A DNA stretch of 6,556 nucleotides from Pseudonocardiaceae bacterium (GCA_025937115.1 JAICSB010000185.1:1-6556), one strand, 5' to 3'. Positions 1 through 5,831 are shown, counted from the first letter of the stretch. Notes: a model not told the origin generated them from the sequence alone. Made by a program: numbers and translations.

Positions 1-582
1 CTCGCCGCCGCCGCCGGGGTGAACCTGGTGGATATGGCATATCGCGACGCGCTCAGGCTGCCAGCGCCACCGAGCCGACCCAGCCGGGAGGCGATCTGGA
101 TTCATGAGACCGCCTTTCCGCGGTCGGTGCTTGTCGCGGCACGCCGCCGCCGCCTCGATGGCCACACGCTCCTTGCCGCGTTGCGGACCAGGCGGACACC
201 CACCGGCGCGTTCTTCTCAGACGGCGATCCGCTCCCGCTTGTACTCGAGACGGCCAAGGTTGCCAACAAGATCCTCCGGGCGGCACTGATCATCGAGCGG
301 AGACGCCCTAAGCCATCCTTCATGACCCGCCTCGGCGGCTGGTTGTCTTGGGGCGGGCGGTTCTCCAGCGCGACTCGAACACATCCCGTTGGGGGGGCGC
401 AGACCGACGGTGTGGACCCACAAGATCGTGGAACGGCACTGGCAGGTTTCGACGATTATCAACTCCCACTGGGAGCCAACGGAGATGGTATCCATGATGG
501 CCAGCCGATCCTTGGCTCGCAGGAAGCAGGCTCAGAGGTACATCACGGGCATCCGCCAGCGCGGCAGTACCACTCTCGGTGA
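1..582 (+). CDS. C-terminal fragment of a probable ATP-grasp ligase (5' end outside window)
   Basis: The frame is open from base 1, so the gene starts upstream. The first residues read LAAAAGVNLVDMAYRDALRL, which resembles the end of the ATP-grasp fold in carboxylate-amine ligases of the D-aspartate-ligase/carbamoyl-phosphate-synthase-like group. There an 'AxAAGVdlpxlAYrdALgLP' stretch follows the metal-binding EINPR motif; that motif would lie outside the window. A later 'FFSDGDPLPLVL' also fits tails of this group. Codons are strongly G/C-ending up to about base 350. Beyond that this frame drops to roughly 56% G/C at third positions, and the overlapping frame at 389-592 looks more coding (about 78%). 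The authentic protein may therefore end, or shift frame, near the seven-G run at 391-397. The family call rests on remembered motif similarity only; the catalytic part is not visible. Confidence 0.42.
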   Translation, partial: LAAAAGVNLVDMAYRDALRLPAPPSRPSREAIWIHETAFPRSVLVAARRRRLDGHTLLAALRTRRTPTGAFFSDGDPLPLVLETAKVANKILRAALIIERRRPKPSFMTRLGGWLSWGGRFSSATRTHPVGGAQTDGVDPQDRGTALAGFDDYQLPLGANGDGIHDGQPILGSQEAGSEVHHGHPPARQYHSR

Positions 583-592
583 TCGAGGATGA
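389..592 (+). CDS. Unrecognised short reading frame, possible fragment or frameshifted continuation
   Basis: This frame is open from 326 and runs to TGA at 590-592. The first available start is a TTG at 389, with no Shine-Dalgarno sequence. About 78% of its third positions are G or C, clearly better than the overlapping frame 1, so it is likely to be or to have been coding. The roughly 67-residue product is rich in Trp, His and Arg (for example VWTHKIVERHW and SLARRKQAQRY). It has no signal peptide or membrane segment, and I recognise no family. Its stop overlaps the next start as ATGA. Because it has no good start and follows a seven-G run at 391-397, it may be the shifted continuation of the upstream frame or the remnant of a separate gene. 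Confidence 0.28.
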   Translation: MGGRRPTVWTHKIVERHWQVSTIINSHWEPTEMVSMMASRSLARRKQAQRYITGIRQRGSTTLGDRG

Positions 593-735
593 CGAACACC
601 CTTGGCCTTCTGCTGCGCGAGGCCGGCTTCACTCAGTTCCCGCTGTTGCGAATTTTTCCTGAGGAACTACCCGTATATGCGGAAAGAAACAGCTTGACTA
701 ACCGCATCCGCTGGTATCACTATGAGCTGACGTGA
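589..735 (+). CDS. Small unrecognised protein or 3' gene remnant (48 aa)
   Basis: ATG at 589 overlaps the preceding TGA (ATGA), an arrangement typical of translational coupling, and the frame ends with TGA at 733-735. The product begins MTNTLGLLLREAGFTQF. 'LLREAGF' is a common phrase near the C-terminus of class I SAM-dependent methyltransferases, but 48 residues cannot hold that fold and no other methyltransferase motif is present. The tail is rich in aromatic and basic residues (NRIRWYHYELT). An 8-bp hairpin straddles its stop codon, which suggests a true gene end. It may be an independent small protein or the last piece of a longer gene broken by frameshifts upstream. Function is not assigned. 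Confidence 0.3.
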   Translation: MTNTLGLLLREAGFTQFPLLRIFPEELPVYAERNSLTNRIRWYHYELT

Positions 736-747
736 TCACCGTCAGCT
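725..747 (+). terminator. Hairpin over the stop codon of the 589-735 frame
   Basis: AGCTGACG (725-732) and CGTCAGCT (740-747) are perfect 8-bp arms around a 7-nt loop that is itself nearly palindromic (TGATCAC). The stop codon TGA at 733-735 is the start of the loop. No T tract follows, so this would be an actinobacterial-style hairpin terminator or an operator, not a classical intrinsic terminator. Confidence 0.35.
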
Positions 748-934
748 GGAAGGTGGCCGCAGATGCGGGACGGCGCGCCGGGCTCTGCCCATAGTCGGCC
801 TGCCCACCGCTCTGGGCCGACGACAACGCAGCCCGACTGGCCGCACCCGATGGTGGACCCACCGCGGGGGCCGACGGCCGGTGTCGGGGTGACCGTGGCC
901 GAGCTTCCGGGGACCTGTTGGGAAAGGATTAGGA
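736..934. other. Intergenic region with short hairpins, upstream of the small membrane protein
   Basis: I see no convincing gene here; the reading frames are rich in Pro, Arg and Gly without structure. A 7-bp stem, GTCGGCC (794-800) with GGCCGAC (815-821), and several shorter GC stems occur. The segment ends in a good ribosome binding site, AAAGGA at 923-928, six bases before the ATG at 935. A promoter for the next gene must lie here or further upstream, but I cannot point to clear -35 and -10 boxes. Confidence 0.4.
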
Positions 935-1381
935 ATGATTCTTCTCGTTTTAACGGTCGTCGTTATCGCGTTGCTGATTGCCGTTCTGGCAATCTTCCTC
1001 TTCGCGATCGGTGGGCTACTCAACCGCACCGCCAACAACCTCGACGACTGCGTGCTGAACGTGAAAAAAATTGCCAACCAGGCCCAGGTAATCGGACCTG
1101 CTATCGAACGCATCAACGAAACCGGTGCATCAGTGGTAGGTGCGCTACCGCTGTTATGCGACGCTGCTGAAGGTATCGGAGTCGCTAAGTCAGCTCCCTA
1201 CGCGGATCCTTCTGAAGCTCCTTATTCACCTCCTTCCGCAGCTCCCGCTACAATTACCCGCCACGCACCGCATCCAGCTCATTCTGCGGTTCCTGCTGCG
1301 GTGGCGACGACTTCTCCGGGCGGCGTAGGCTACCTGGATCAGGATGGGCCTCGGGGAAGTTTAGGCTACCTGGACGCGTGA
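935..1381 (+). CDS. Small single-pass membrane protein with proline/alanine-rich tail
   Basis: The 148-residue product starts at an ATG with AAAGGA at a spacing of six. Residues 1-28 form one very hydrophobic N-terminal helix (MILLVLTVVVIALLIAVLAI onward), most simply a membrane anchor. Residues 29-75 look helical and polar (RTANNLDDCVLNVKKIANQA), possibly a coiled-coil-like segment beside the membrane. From about residue 85 the chain becomes low-complexity, rich in Pro, Ala and Ser. It ends with a GYLD motif repeated at a 12-residue interval. There are two cysteines (in DDCVL and LLCDA). Three leucines, at codons 6, 74 and 143, are TTA, which is rare in this GC-rich setting. The stop at 1379 is in the same frame as the downstream lipoprotein gene. 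I recall similar small helix-plus-tail proteins in actinobacteria without a defined function, so no role is assigned. Confidence 0.7.
   Translation: MILLVLTVVVIALLIAVLAIFLFAIGGLLNRTANNLDDCVLNVKKIANQAQVIGPAIERINETGASVVGALPLLCDAAEGIGVAKSAPYADPSEAPYSPPSAAPATITRHAPHPAHSAVPAAVATTSPGGVGYLDQDGPRGSLGYLDA
1326..1374 (+). repeat. 13-bp in-frame direct repeat encoding GYLD twice
   Basis: TAGGCTACCTGGA occurs at 1326-1338 and again at 1362-1374. The 36-bp period equals 12 codons, so both copies are read in the same frame and give GYLD at the extreme C-terminus of the small membrane protein. This suggests either a recent local duplication or a short peptide motif used twice. Confidence 0.75.
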
Positions 1382-1469
1382 CGCTGGGAGGACGGGCCGC
1401 GGTCAAGATCGAGGAGCGGTGCCCGGAGTGCGGCCGAGTGCGCGACGGCGCCGACCATGACCGGGTACG

Positions 1470-1480
1470 AAGGGGAGGGG
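1470..1480 (+). promoter_or_regulatory. Purine-rich ribosome binding site deciding the lipoprotein start
   Basis: AAGGGGAGGGG directly precedes the ATG at 1481, whereas the in-frame ATG at 1457 has no Shine-Dalgarno-like sequence. This favours the shorter protein. Spacing is tight if GGAGG is the core and about six if AAGGGG is. Confidence 0.45.
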
Positions 1481-3085
1481 ATGCCGGCGTTGCGCGACGG
1501 CGAAGCGTTCCGAGTCGCCAGCCGCTCCTCATCGTGGCTTGCCGTGGGGTTGACCGCGGTCGCCATGCTGACTCTGCCGGGCTGCAGCCCGGGGCTTACC
1601 AGCGCTAAGGCACCCGTGCACCCTCAGGAGAATCTCGGCGCGCCGGCGCGCCCGCAAGCCGCACCGGAACCGCTGGGCGTCAACGGCGCCGTAGCGCCCC
1701 GACTGCAATGGCGGCGCTGCGCCGGATCGTTCCAGTGCGCCGCTGCGACGGTGCCGCTAGACTACCACCAGCCGCACGGCGCGACGATCAGGCTCTCGGT
1801 GATCAGGTTGCCGGCGGCGGACCCGGCACACCGCATCGGTTCACTGTTCGTCGATTTCGGTGGTCCCGGAACCGGTGGCGTAGGTGAGCTGGAAAGCCTC
1901 GGCTCGAGATACCCCGACGTCCTGCGCCAGCGGTTCGACCTGGTCAGTTTCGACTCTCGCGGCGTCGGGGGCAGCGCCCTGGTCCGCTGCGCCACAGGCA
2001 GCGGCGCGGGGGACATGCCGGTGGGCTCGCCAGTGCGGCCCGAGCAGCAGGCAACTTTTTTCGCCAGCAGCGCTGCGCTCGGGCGCAGCTGCGCCGCGAC
2101 GTCCGGCGAGCTGCTCGCACACACCTCGTCGGCCAACACGGCCCGGGATCTGGAGCTGCTGCGGCAGGCAGTCGGCGACGAGAGCCTGAGCTTTCTGGGT
2201 TACTCCTACGGCACCTACGTCGGCGCGACCTACGCCAACCTGTTCCCGGACCGCATGCGCGCCATGATCTTCGACGGGGCCCTGGACCTGGTGGCGAACT
2301 CGACGGGCCGGCCGGGTCAGGAGGAGATGCCGGTCGACGTGCGCGCGGATACCGCCCGCTCGCAGGCCGAGGAGCTCGACGCGTTCTTCGACCGCTGCGC
2401 CCAGGCCGGACCCAGGTGCGCGTTTTCGGCTGGTGACCCGCATCGGAAGTTCGCCGACCTGGTCGCCAAGCTGAAAAAAAGTAGTGACAGCAGGCTCGCT
2501 GCGGTGCTACGCACCGTCTCCCACGGCCTGCAGAGCTCGACTCGCTGGAGCGGCATGGCCACGTCGCTGCAGGCTGTCTACAACTCGATACGGCCCGACG
2601 GCGCTAGCGCGCAGGGTCAGCCCCCGACCCTGGACCCGTACATACCCAGTCATTCCGCGTCGTTCCTCGCCGTCCAATGCGTGGACAGCGACTATCCCCG
2701 CGACCAGCAGGCATACACCCGGCAGATCCCGGTTGAGGACCAGCGCCAACCGTACTTCGGCCTGACCGCACTGTTTGACATGGCACAATGCATCGCCTGG
2801 CCCGGTACCGACAGCGACCGCTACTCGGGGCCATGGAACCGGCGCCGGCCGCACCCGATCCTGGTGGTGAACAATCGATACGACCCCGAGACACCGGTAT
2901 GGAACGCGCAGGCGACCCGCGACGAGCTCGGTGACGCGCAGCTCCTGATCGTCGACGGTTACGGGCACACCACACTGGATGTGCACAGCGCCTGCGCCAG
3001 CGCCGCAGAGACCAGCTACCTCACTACCCTCCAACTTCCAGCCGACGGCGCTACCTGTTCCGCGGACCGCCAGCCGTTCCTGTGA
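1481..3085 (+). CDS. Secreted lipoprotein serine hydrolase, tripeptidyl aminopeptidase / Hip1-like family
   Basis: The product is 534 aa from the ATG at 1481; the ATG at 1457 would add eight residues. An arginine-containing n-region and a hydrophobic stretch lead to the lipobox LPGC, with Cys35 the likely lipidated residue, so the enzyme should be anchored on the outer face of the membrane. The mature protein starts with a Pro/Ala linker, then the family's N-terminal signature WRRCAGSFQCAAATVPLDY (Cys80 and Cys86, probable disulfide). Next come an oxyanion-type loop FGGPGTGG (about 126-133) and the nucleophile elbow GYSYG with Ser242. In the C-terminal TAP-like domain, Asp468 sits in NNRYDPETP and His496 in DGYGHTT, so the triad looks complete. 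The length matches Streptomyces tripeptidyl aminopeptidases and mycobacterial CaeA/Hip1 and Rv2672-type lipoproteins. It probably removes N-terminal peptides or cleaves ester or peptide bonds in cell-envelope proteins; the substrate cannot be read from sequence. The usual NPGGPG is DFGGPG here. Confidence 0.92.
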   Translation: MPALRDGEAFRVASRSSSWLAVGLTAVAMLTLPGCSPGLTSAKAPVHPQENLGAPARPQAAPEPLGVNGAVAPRLQWRRCAGSFQCAAATVPLDYHQPHGATIRLSVIRLPAADPAHRIGSLFVDFGGPGTGGVGELESLGSRYPDVLRQRFDLVSFDSRGVGGSALVRCATGSGAGDMPVGSPVRPEQQATFFASSAALGRSCAATSGELLAHTSSANTARDLELLRQAVGDESLSFLGYSYGTYVGATYANLFPDRMRAMIFDGALDLVANSTGRPGQEEMPVDVRADTARSQAEELDAFFDRCAQAGPRCAFSAGDPHRKFADLVAKLKKSSDSRLAAVLRTVSHGLQSSTRWSGMATSLQAVYNSIRPDGASAQGQPPTLDPYIPSHSASFLAVQCVDSDYPRDQQAYTRQIPVEDQRQPYFGLTALFDMAQCIAWPGTDSDRYSGPWNRRRPHPILVVNNRYDPETPVWNAQATRDELGDAQLLIVDGYGHTTLDVHSACASAAETSYLTTLQLPADGATCSADRQPFL

Positions 3086-3097
3086 TCGCACGGATCT

Positions 3098-3334
3098 AGG
3101 AGGACAACCGTGACGAGCTCGACCACAGAGCGTCCGACGATCGGTGCGCCGTGCCCTCATCGACACCCACGTCCCGAGCTGCCACTCCAGGCTCTGGCAT
3201 ATGGAGTGGTGGCGATCGGTGGGCAGCAACGTCGCGGCCGGTACTGCCCGGTTCGCGCCGCCGAGCGGGAGGGAAGATCACGGTTTGGGTGCCAAGAACG
3301 ACACGACATGTCACTTTCGGCACCCAAACCGTGA
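3098..3334 (+). pseudogene. Strong ribosome binding site leading into a probably non-native 74-aa frame
   Basis: AGGAGG at 3098-3103 lies six bases before GTG at 3110, the best ribosome binding site in the window. The first dozen residues (MTSSTTERPTIG) look like a normal N-terminus. The rest is Arg/Pro/His-rich without family signature, and the frame stops at 3332-3334 inside the right arm of the 20-bp inverted repeat. A second frame, from 3144, runs across the palindrome into the XRE domain. The simplest reading is a gene whose 5' end survives but whose body has been replaced or shifted. The start is only 24 bp after the hydrolase stop, so it was probably translated from the same transcript. 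A genuine small protein is not excluded. Confidence 0.4.
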
Positions 3335-3338
3335 TCTT
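3274..3338. repeat. Perfect 20-bp inverted repeat with 25-nt spacer (palindromic element)
   Basis: The left arm at 3274-3293 (AAGATCACGG...GGGTGCC) and the right arm at 3319-3338 (GGCACCC...CCGTGATCTT) are exact reverse complements over 20 bp. The 25-nt spacer holds its own 8-bp palindrome, GACATGTC, at 3305-3312. Conservation of both arms without a mismatch is striking beside the decayed genes around it. It could be a dispersed REP/MITE-like palindrome (preferred), an operator for the adjacent XRE regulator, or a transcription terminator for the hydrolase gene; no T tract follows. Confidence 0.9.
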
Positions 3339-3531
3339 GGCGAGGTCCTGGAGACGGCCCGCCGAGCGCATGGCCTCACCCAGGCCGAGCTGGCCGACAA
3401 GGCCGGAATCAAGCAGGCGGCGTTGTCGCCGGTATGAAAACGACCTGCGCGAGCCGGAGGCCGATGCGCTCGGCCGACTCGCGGAGGCGCTCGGTGTGAC
3501 CGTGCCGTTCCTCATCCACGCCGGGGCGGCG
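3333..3531 (+). pseudogene. XRE-family helix-turn-helix regulator, frameshifted
   Basis: From 3333 the frame reads DLGEVLETARRAHGLTQAEL, then ADKAGIKQAALS. After that it would read PV and stop (TGA at 3435-3437). In the next frame the domain continues RYENDLREPEADALGRLAEA, then LGVTVPFLIHAGA. Joined, this is a full XRE (Cro/C1-type) DNA-binding domain: helix 2 around LTQAELADKAG and the recognition helix around KQAALSRYE. One extra C at 3429/3430 (TCGCCGGTAT where TCGCGGTAT is expected) causes the break. In intact relatives this domain often heads an ImmA/IrrE-type metallopeptidase fusion. Here no HEXXH motif follows, although GAVAALPMRLPR in yet another frame faintly recalls the usual linker. 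The native N-terminus is replaced by the palindromic repeat. The family call is firm; the pseudogene call depends on the extra base being real. Confidence 0.75.
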
Positions 3532-3540
3532 CGGTGGCGG

Positions 3541-4095
3541 CGCTACCGATGCGCTTGCCGAGGTCGGCGCACTACCACACCATCATCACTGATGTGCTCA
3601 CCATCATCACTGTCGAGTTCATGGGACGCGGCACCGGCACATACGCGAACTATGCGGCCGCACCGTCTAAGCCGTCTAACTCAGCTTGGAACCGAAGGCA
3701 GCATCGTGGTCGCCCGTCGGAAGTTCCAGCATGGTGTCCTGGGACATCGCCCGGTGCGGCGGCACTGCGGTAGAAGGCAAGGCTGTACGGATCTTCCCGT
3801 GCGGGTACGAATATCTCGTAAGGCGAATGTGTGACGTTGCCCATGGGTATTTCTGGGAATTTCCGTAAATCGCTATTAGTTGGTTTGCGCCCGGTGCTCG
3901 CGTCCACCACGTGGTCGCCGTCACAGTAGCGCGGGATTTCCGCACGATCGCCACGGAAGCGTCGTCTGGATGATCTTATGTACGGGCAGTACTGCTGCTG
4001 GACGGGTGGTGGAGCAGCGTCTGTGAGCTGCGTCATCCTGGGGGTATTTATCACAATTTGGTCTCCGATTGAACCGTCTACCGGTGCGGCGCCGA
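3541..4095. other. Gene-poor region, probably decayed sequence plus promoter of the oxidoreductase gene
   Basis: About 550 bp carry no reading frame with recognisable domains or good start signals on either strand. The longest candidates, such as 3650-4054 on the minus strand and 3534-3773 on the plus strand, lack ribosome binding sites and family motifs. Visible structure is limited to a 14-bp direct repeat (3578-3612) and a 10-bp perfect palindrome ACCACGTGGT at 3906-3915. The 3' part (about 4000-4110) is more AT-rich, with TATTTATCACAATTTGG and CATAATGTTAGACATAAG, as expected for a promoter region of the following gene. Confidence 0.45.
3578..3612 (+). repeat. 14-bp direct repeat CACCATCATCACTG, 21-bp period
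   Basis: Two exact copies lie at 3578-3591 and 3599-3612. The period is seven codons, so a frame crossing them would encode TIIT twice (TIITDVLTIIT). No gene is convincingly assigned here, so the repeat may instead be a pair of binding sites or a chance duplication in decaying sequence. Confidence 0.65.
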
Positions 4096-5670
4096 ATGGC
4101 GTACATAATGTTAGACATAAGTACCTCCCGGTTGTCCGCGCCTGTGGCTGCTTTCGTGGGTCTGCTGTCGGTGGCGGCGGGGCTCGGGGTGGGGCATCTG
4201 GTGGCCGGGTTCGTGTCGCCGACCGCTTCGCCGTTCCTGGCGGTGGGTGGCACCGCGATCGACTTCACTCCGATTGGTGTCAAGGACTTCGCGGTCCGGA
4301 CCTTCGGTACATACGACAAGACGGTGCTGCTGCTGGGCATGGCGGTGGTGATCGGACTGGTCGGGGTGGCCGCGGGGTTGATGTCTCGGCGCTCCCGGAC
4401 ACCGGGCCTGGTTGTGATCCTACTGCTCGGTGTTGTCGCTGCTGCTGCGGTGCTGACCCGTCCCAATGCGGGTCTGCTCGACTTTCTCGCGCCGCTGGCT
4501 GCGCTGATCGCCAGCGCGGGGACGTTCGCTGTGTTGCATCAGCGGGGACGGGCGAGCGGGGTGCCAGCAGCAGAGGGGGCTGCGGCGGGGGTGTCCCGTC
4601 GCCAGGTGCTGGCCGGGTCGGCGGTCGTCGCGGCCGGTGCCGCTATCGCGGCGACCGGCGGTCAGCTGCTGGCGAGGCGCGGTGGCGTCGAGGCTTCTCG
4701 TGCTGCGCTGGGCCGGATCGTGCCCCGGGTGCCCGCGCCGCCGATCCCGGCTGGGGCGGACTTCGCCGCCGACGGATCGCCGACGTTCATCACTCCGAAC
4801 CGGGATTTCTACCGAGTCGACATCAACCTCACGCTGCCGCAGTTGCGCGCCGAGGACTGGCGGTTGCGGGTGCACGGGATGGTTGACCGGGAGATCACCC
4901 TGAACTGGGCGGACCTGACCTCGCGCCCGCTGATCGAGCGTCCGGTGACGATGACCTGCGTGTCCAACGAGGTGGGCGGCCCCTACATCTCCACCGTCAA
5001 CTTCACCGGCGTGCTGCTGGCCGACATCCTCAAGGAGGCCGGCGTGGCGCGGGGCGCCGATCAGGTATTCACCACCAGTGTTGATGGGTGGACCTGTGGT
5101 AGCCCGACCGCGGTGCTCGCCGACCCGGGCCGCCAAGCCATGTTGGTGATCGCGATGAACCGCGAGCCGCTGCCGATCGAGCATGGTTTCCCGGTCCGCC
5201 TGCTCGTGCCCGGGCTGTACGGTTTCGTCTCCGGCACCAAGTGGATCACCGATATGGAGCTCACCACCTTCGACGCGAAGCGGGCCTACTGGCTGCAGCG
5301 CGGCTGGGGGCAGCGGGCGCCGATCAAGACGATGTCCCGGATCGACAGCCCCGGCGCGTTCGGAAAGGTCGGCTTCGACAGCCCGATCACGGGTATCGCG
5401 TGGGCGCAGACCAAGGGCATCGAAAAGGTCGAGGTACGCGTCGACCACGGCGAGTGGCTACCCGCGGAACTGTCCACCGAGGTCAACGTCGACACCTGGC
5501 GGATGTTCCGGCTGCGGGGGCGGTGGACGCCCGGACTCCACGTCGCCGAGGTGCGCGCGACGGACAAGACCGGCTACACCCAGACCGCGGACCGGGCTGC
5601 GCCTATTCCCGACGGGGCCAGTGGGTGGCACTCGGTACGGTTCACCGTCCTGCCACATCCCAGATCGTGA
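4096..5670 (+). CDS. Membrane-bound molybdopterin-dependent oxidoreductase, sulfite-oxidase fold
   Basis: The product is 524 aa from the ATG at 4096. ATG 4108, TTG 4132 and GTG 4144 are alternatives and none has a Shine-Dalgarno sequence. Five hydrophobic segments come first (about 16-41, 77-96, 103-121, 127-147, 171-193). The last follows SRRQVLAG, which resembles a twin-arginine-like entry. The large C-terminal domain is then extracytoplasmic. It carries the Moco-domain signatures ITPNRDFYRVD (232-242), VTMTCVSNEVGG with Cys288 as the expected molybdenum ligand, and GFPVRLLVPGLYGFVSGTKW. An immunoglobulin-like dimerisation domain near the C-terminus ends DGASGWHSVRFTV. Relatives include YedY/MsrP and sulfite oxidases, but the multi-helix N-terminus is the actinobacterial form. 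Its electron donor and substrate are unknown; reduction of oxidised envelope proteins or another periplasmic redox reaction is plausible. The fasciclin lipoprotein gene follows after about 160 bp. Confidence 0.93.
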   Translation: MAYIMLDISTSRLSAPVAAFVGLLSVAAGLGVGHLVAGFVSPTASPFLAVGGTAIDFTPIGVKDFAVRTFGTYDKTVLLLGMAVVIGLVGVAAGLMSRRSRTPGLVVILLLGVVAAAAVLTRPNAGLLDFLAPLAALIASAGTFAVLHQRGRASGVPAAEGAAAGVSRRQVLAGSAVVAAGAAIAATGGQLLARRGGVEASRAALGRIVPRVPAPPIPAGADFAADGSPTFITPNRDFYRVDINLTLPQLRAEDWRLRVHGMVDREITLNWADLTSRPLIERPVTMTCVSNEVGGPYISTVNFTGVLLADILKEAGVARGADQVFTTSVDGWTCGSPTAVLADPGRQAMLVIAMNREPLPIEHGFPVRLLVPGLYGFVSGTKWITDMELTTFDAKRAYWLQRGWGQRAPIKTMSRIDSPGAFGKVGFDSPITGIAWAQTKGIEKVEVRVDHGEWLPAELSTEVNVDTWRMFRLRGRWTPGLHVAEVRATDKTGYTQTADRAAPIPDGASGWHSVRFTVLPHPRS

Positions 5671-5790
5671 ACCCGCCGTCGCGGATCACCGAATTAATGA
5701 GGACGTGCGGAGTGCCGCACAAACGTGTCCTATTCGTGATTTGCAAATAGCGAACCCCCCGATGGGGATTATCGAAGTAATACCTGTGAG

Positions 5791-5820
5791 GCTCGGGTCA
5801 GCCGAGCAACCGATGAGGAG
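5791..5820 (+). promoter_or_regulatory. Leader hairpin and ribosome binding site of the fasciclin gene
   Basis: GCTCGG (5791-5796) and CCGAGC (5802-5807) form a perfect 6-bp stem with a 5-nt loop. AGGAG at 5816-5820 follows, and the GTG start at 5832 is 11 bases further on, a longer spacing than usual. The hairpin ends nine bases before the ribosome binding site. It could stabilise the transcript or affect initiation. A separate promoter within 5671-5790 is likely, but I see no clear boxes. Confidence 0.4.
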
Positions 5821-5831
5821 TTGAAAATCGA

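Noticed and set aside
362..388. Minus-strand GTTCGAGTC resembling a tRNA T-arm, possibly an att site
   Set aside because: The stem pairs poorly, and no matching acceptor strand or anticodon arm is found at the right distance.
1379..1456. Small membrane protein and lipoprotein ORF share a frame separated only by TGA, hinting at stop read-through
   Set aside because: The intervening 25 codons look non-coding, the lipoprotein has its own signal peptide and purine-rich ribosome binding site, and there is no read-through signal.
2507..3229. Long minus-strand frames opposite the hydrolase and oxidoreductase genes (also 4420-5448 and 1841-2443)
   Set aside because: They are antisense shadows expected in GC-rich DNA; the plus-strand genes carry full family motifs.
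3906..3915. 10-bp palindrome ACCACGTGGT
   Set aside because: Short palindromes are common by chance in GC-rich DNA and no partner site or nearby regulator supports a role; noted only within the gene-poor region.
3650..4054. Minus-strand reading frame of 134 codons
   Set aside because: No ribosome binding site, no recognisable domain, mixed composition, and its internal starts are no better; treated as a chance frame in decayed sequence.
4092..4097. CCGAAT, the SigK -10 consensus of M. tuberculosis, just before the oxidoreductase start (also at 5689-5694 before the fasciclin gene)
   Set aside because: Neither copy has a CCATCC-like -35 element at about 16-17 bp; the nearest resemblance upstream of the second copy (ACATCC, 5655-5660) is 28 bp away.
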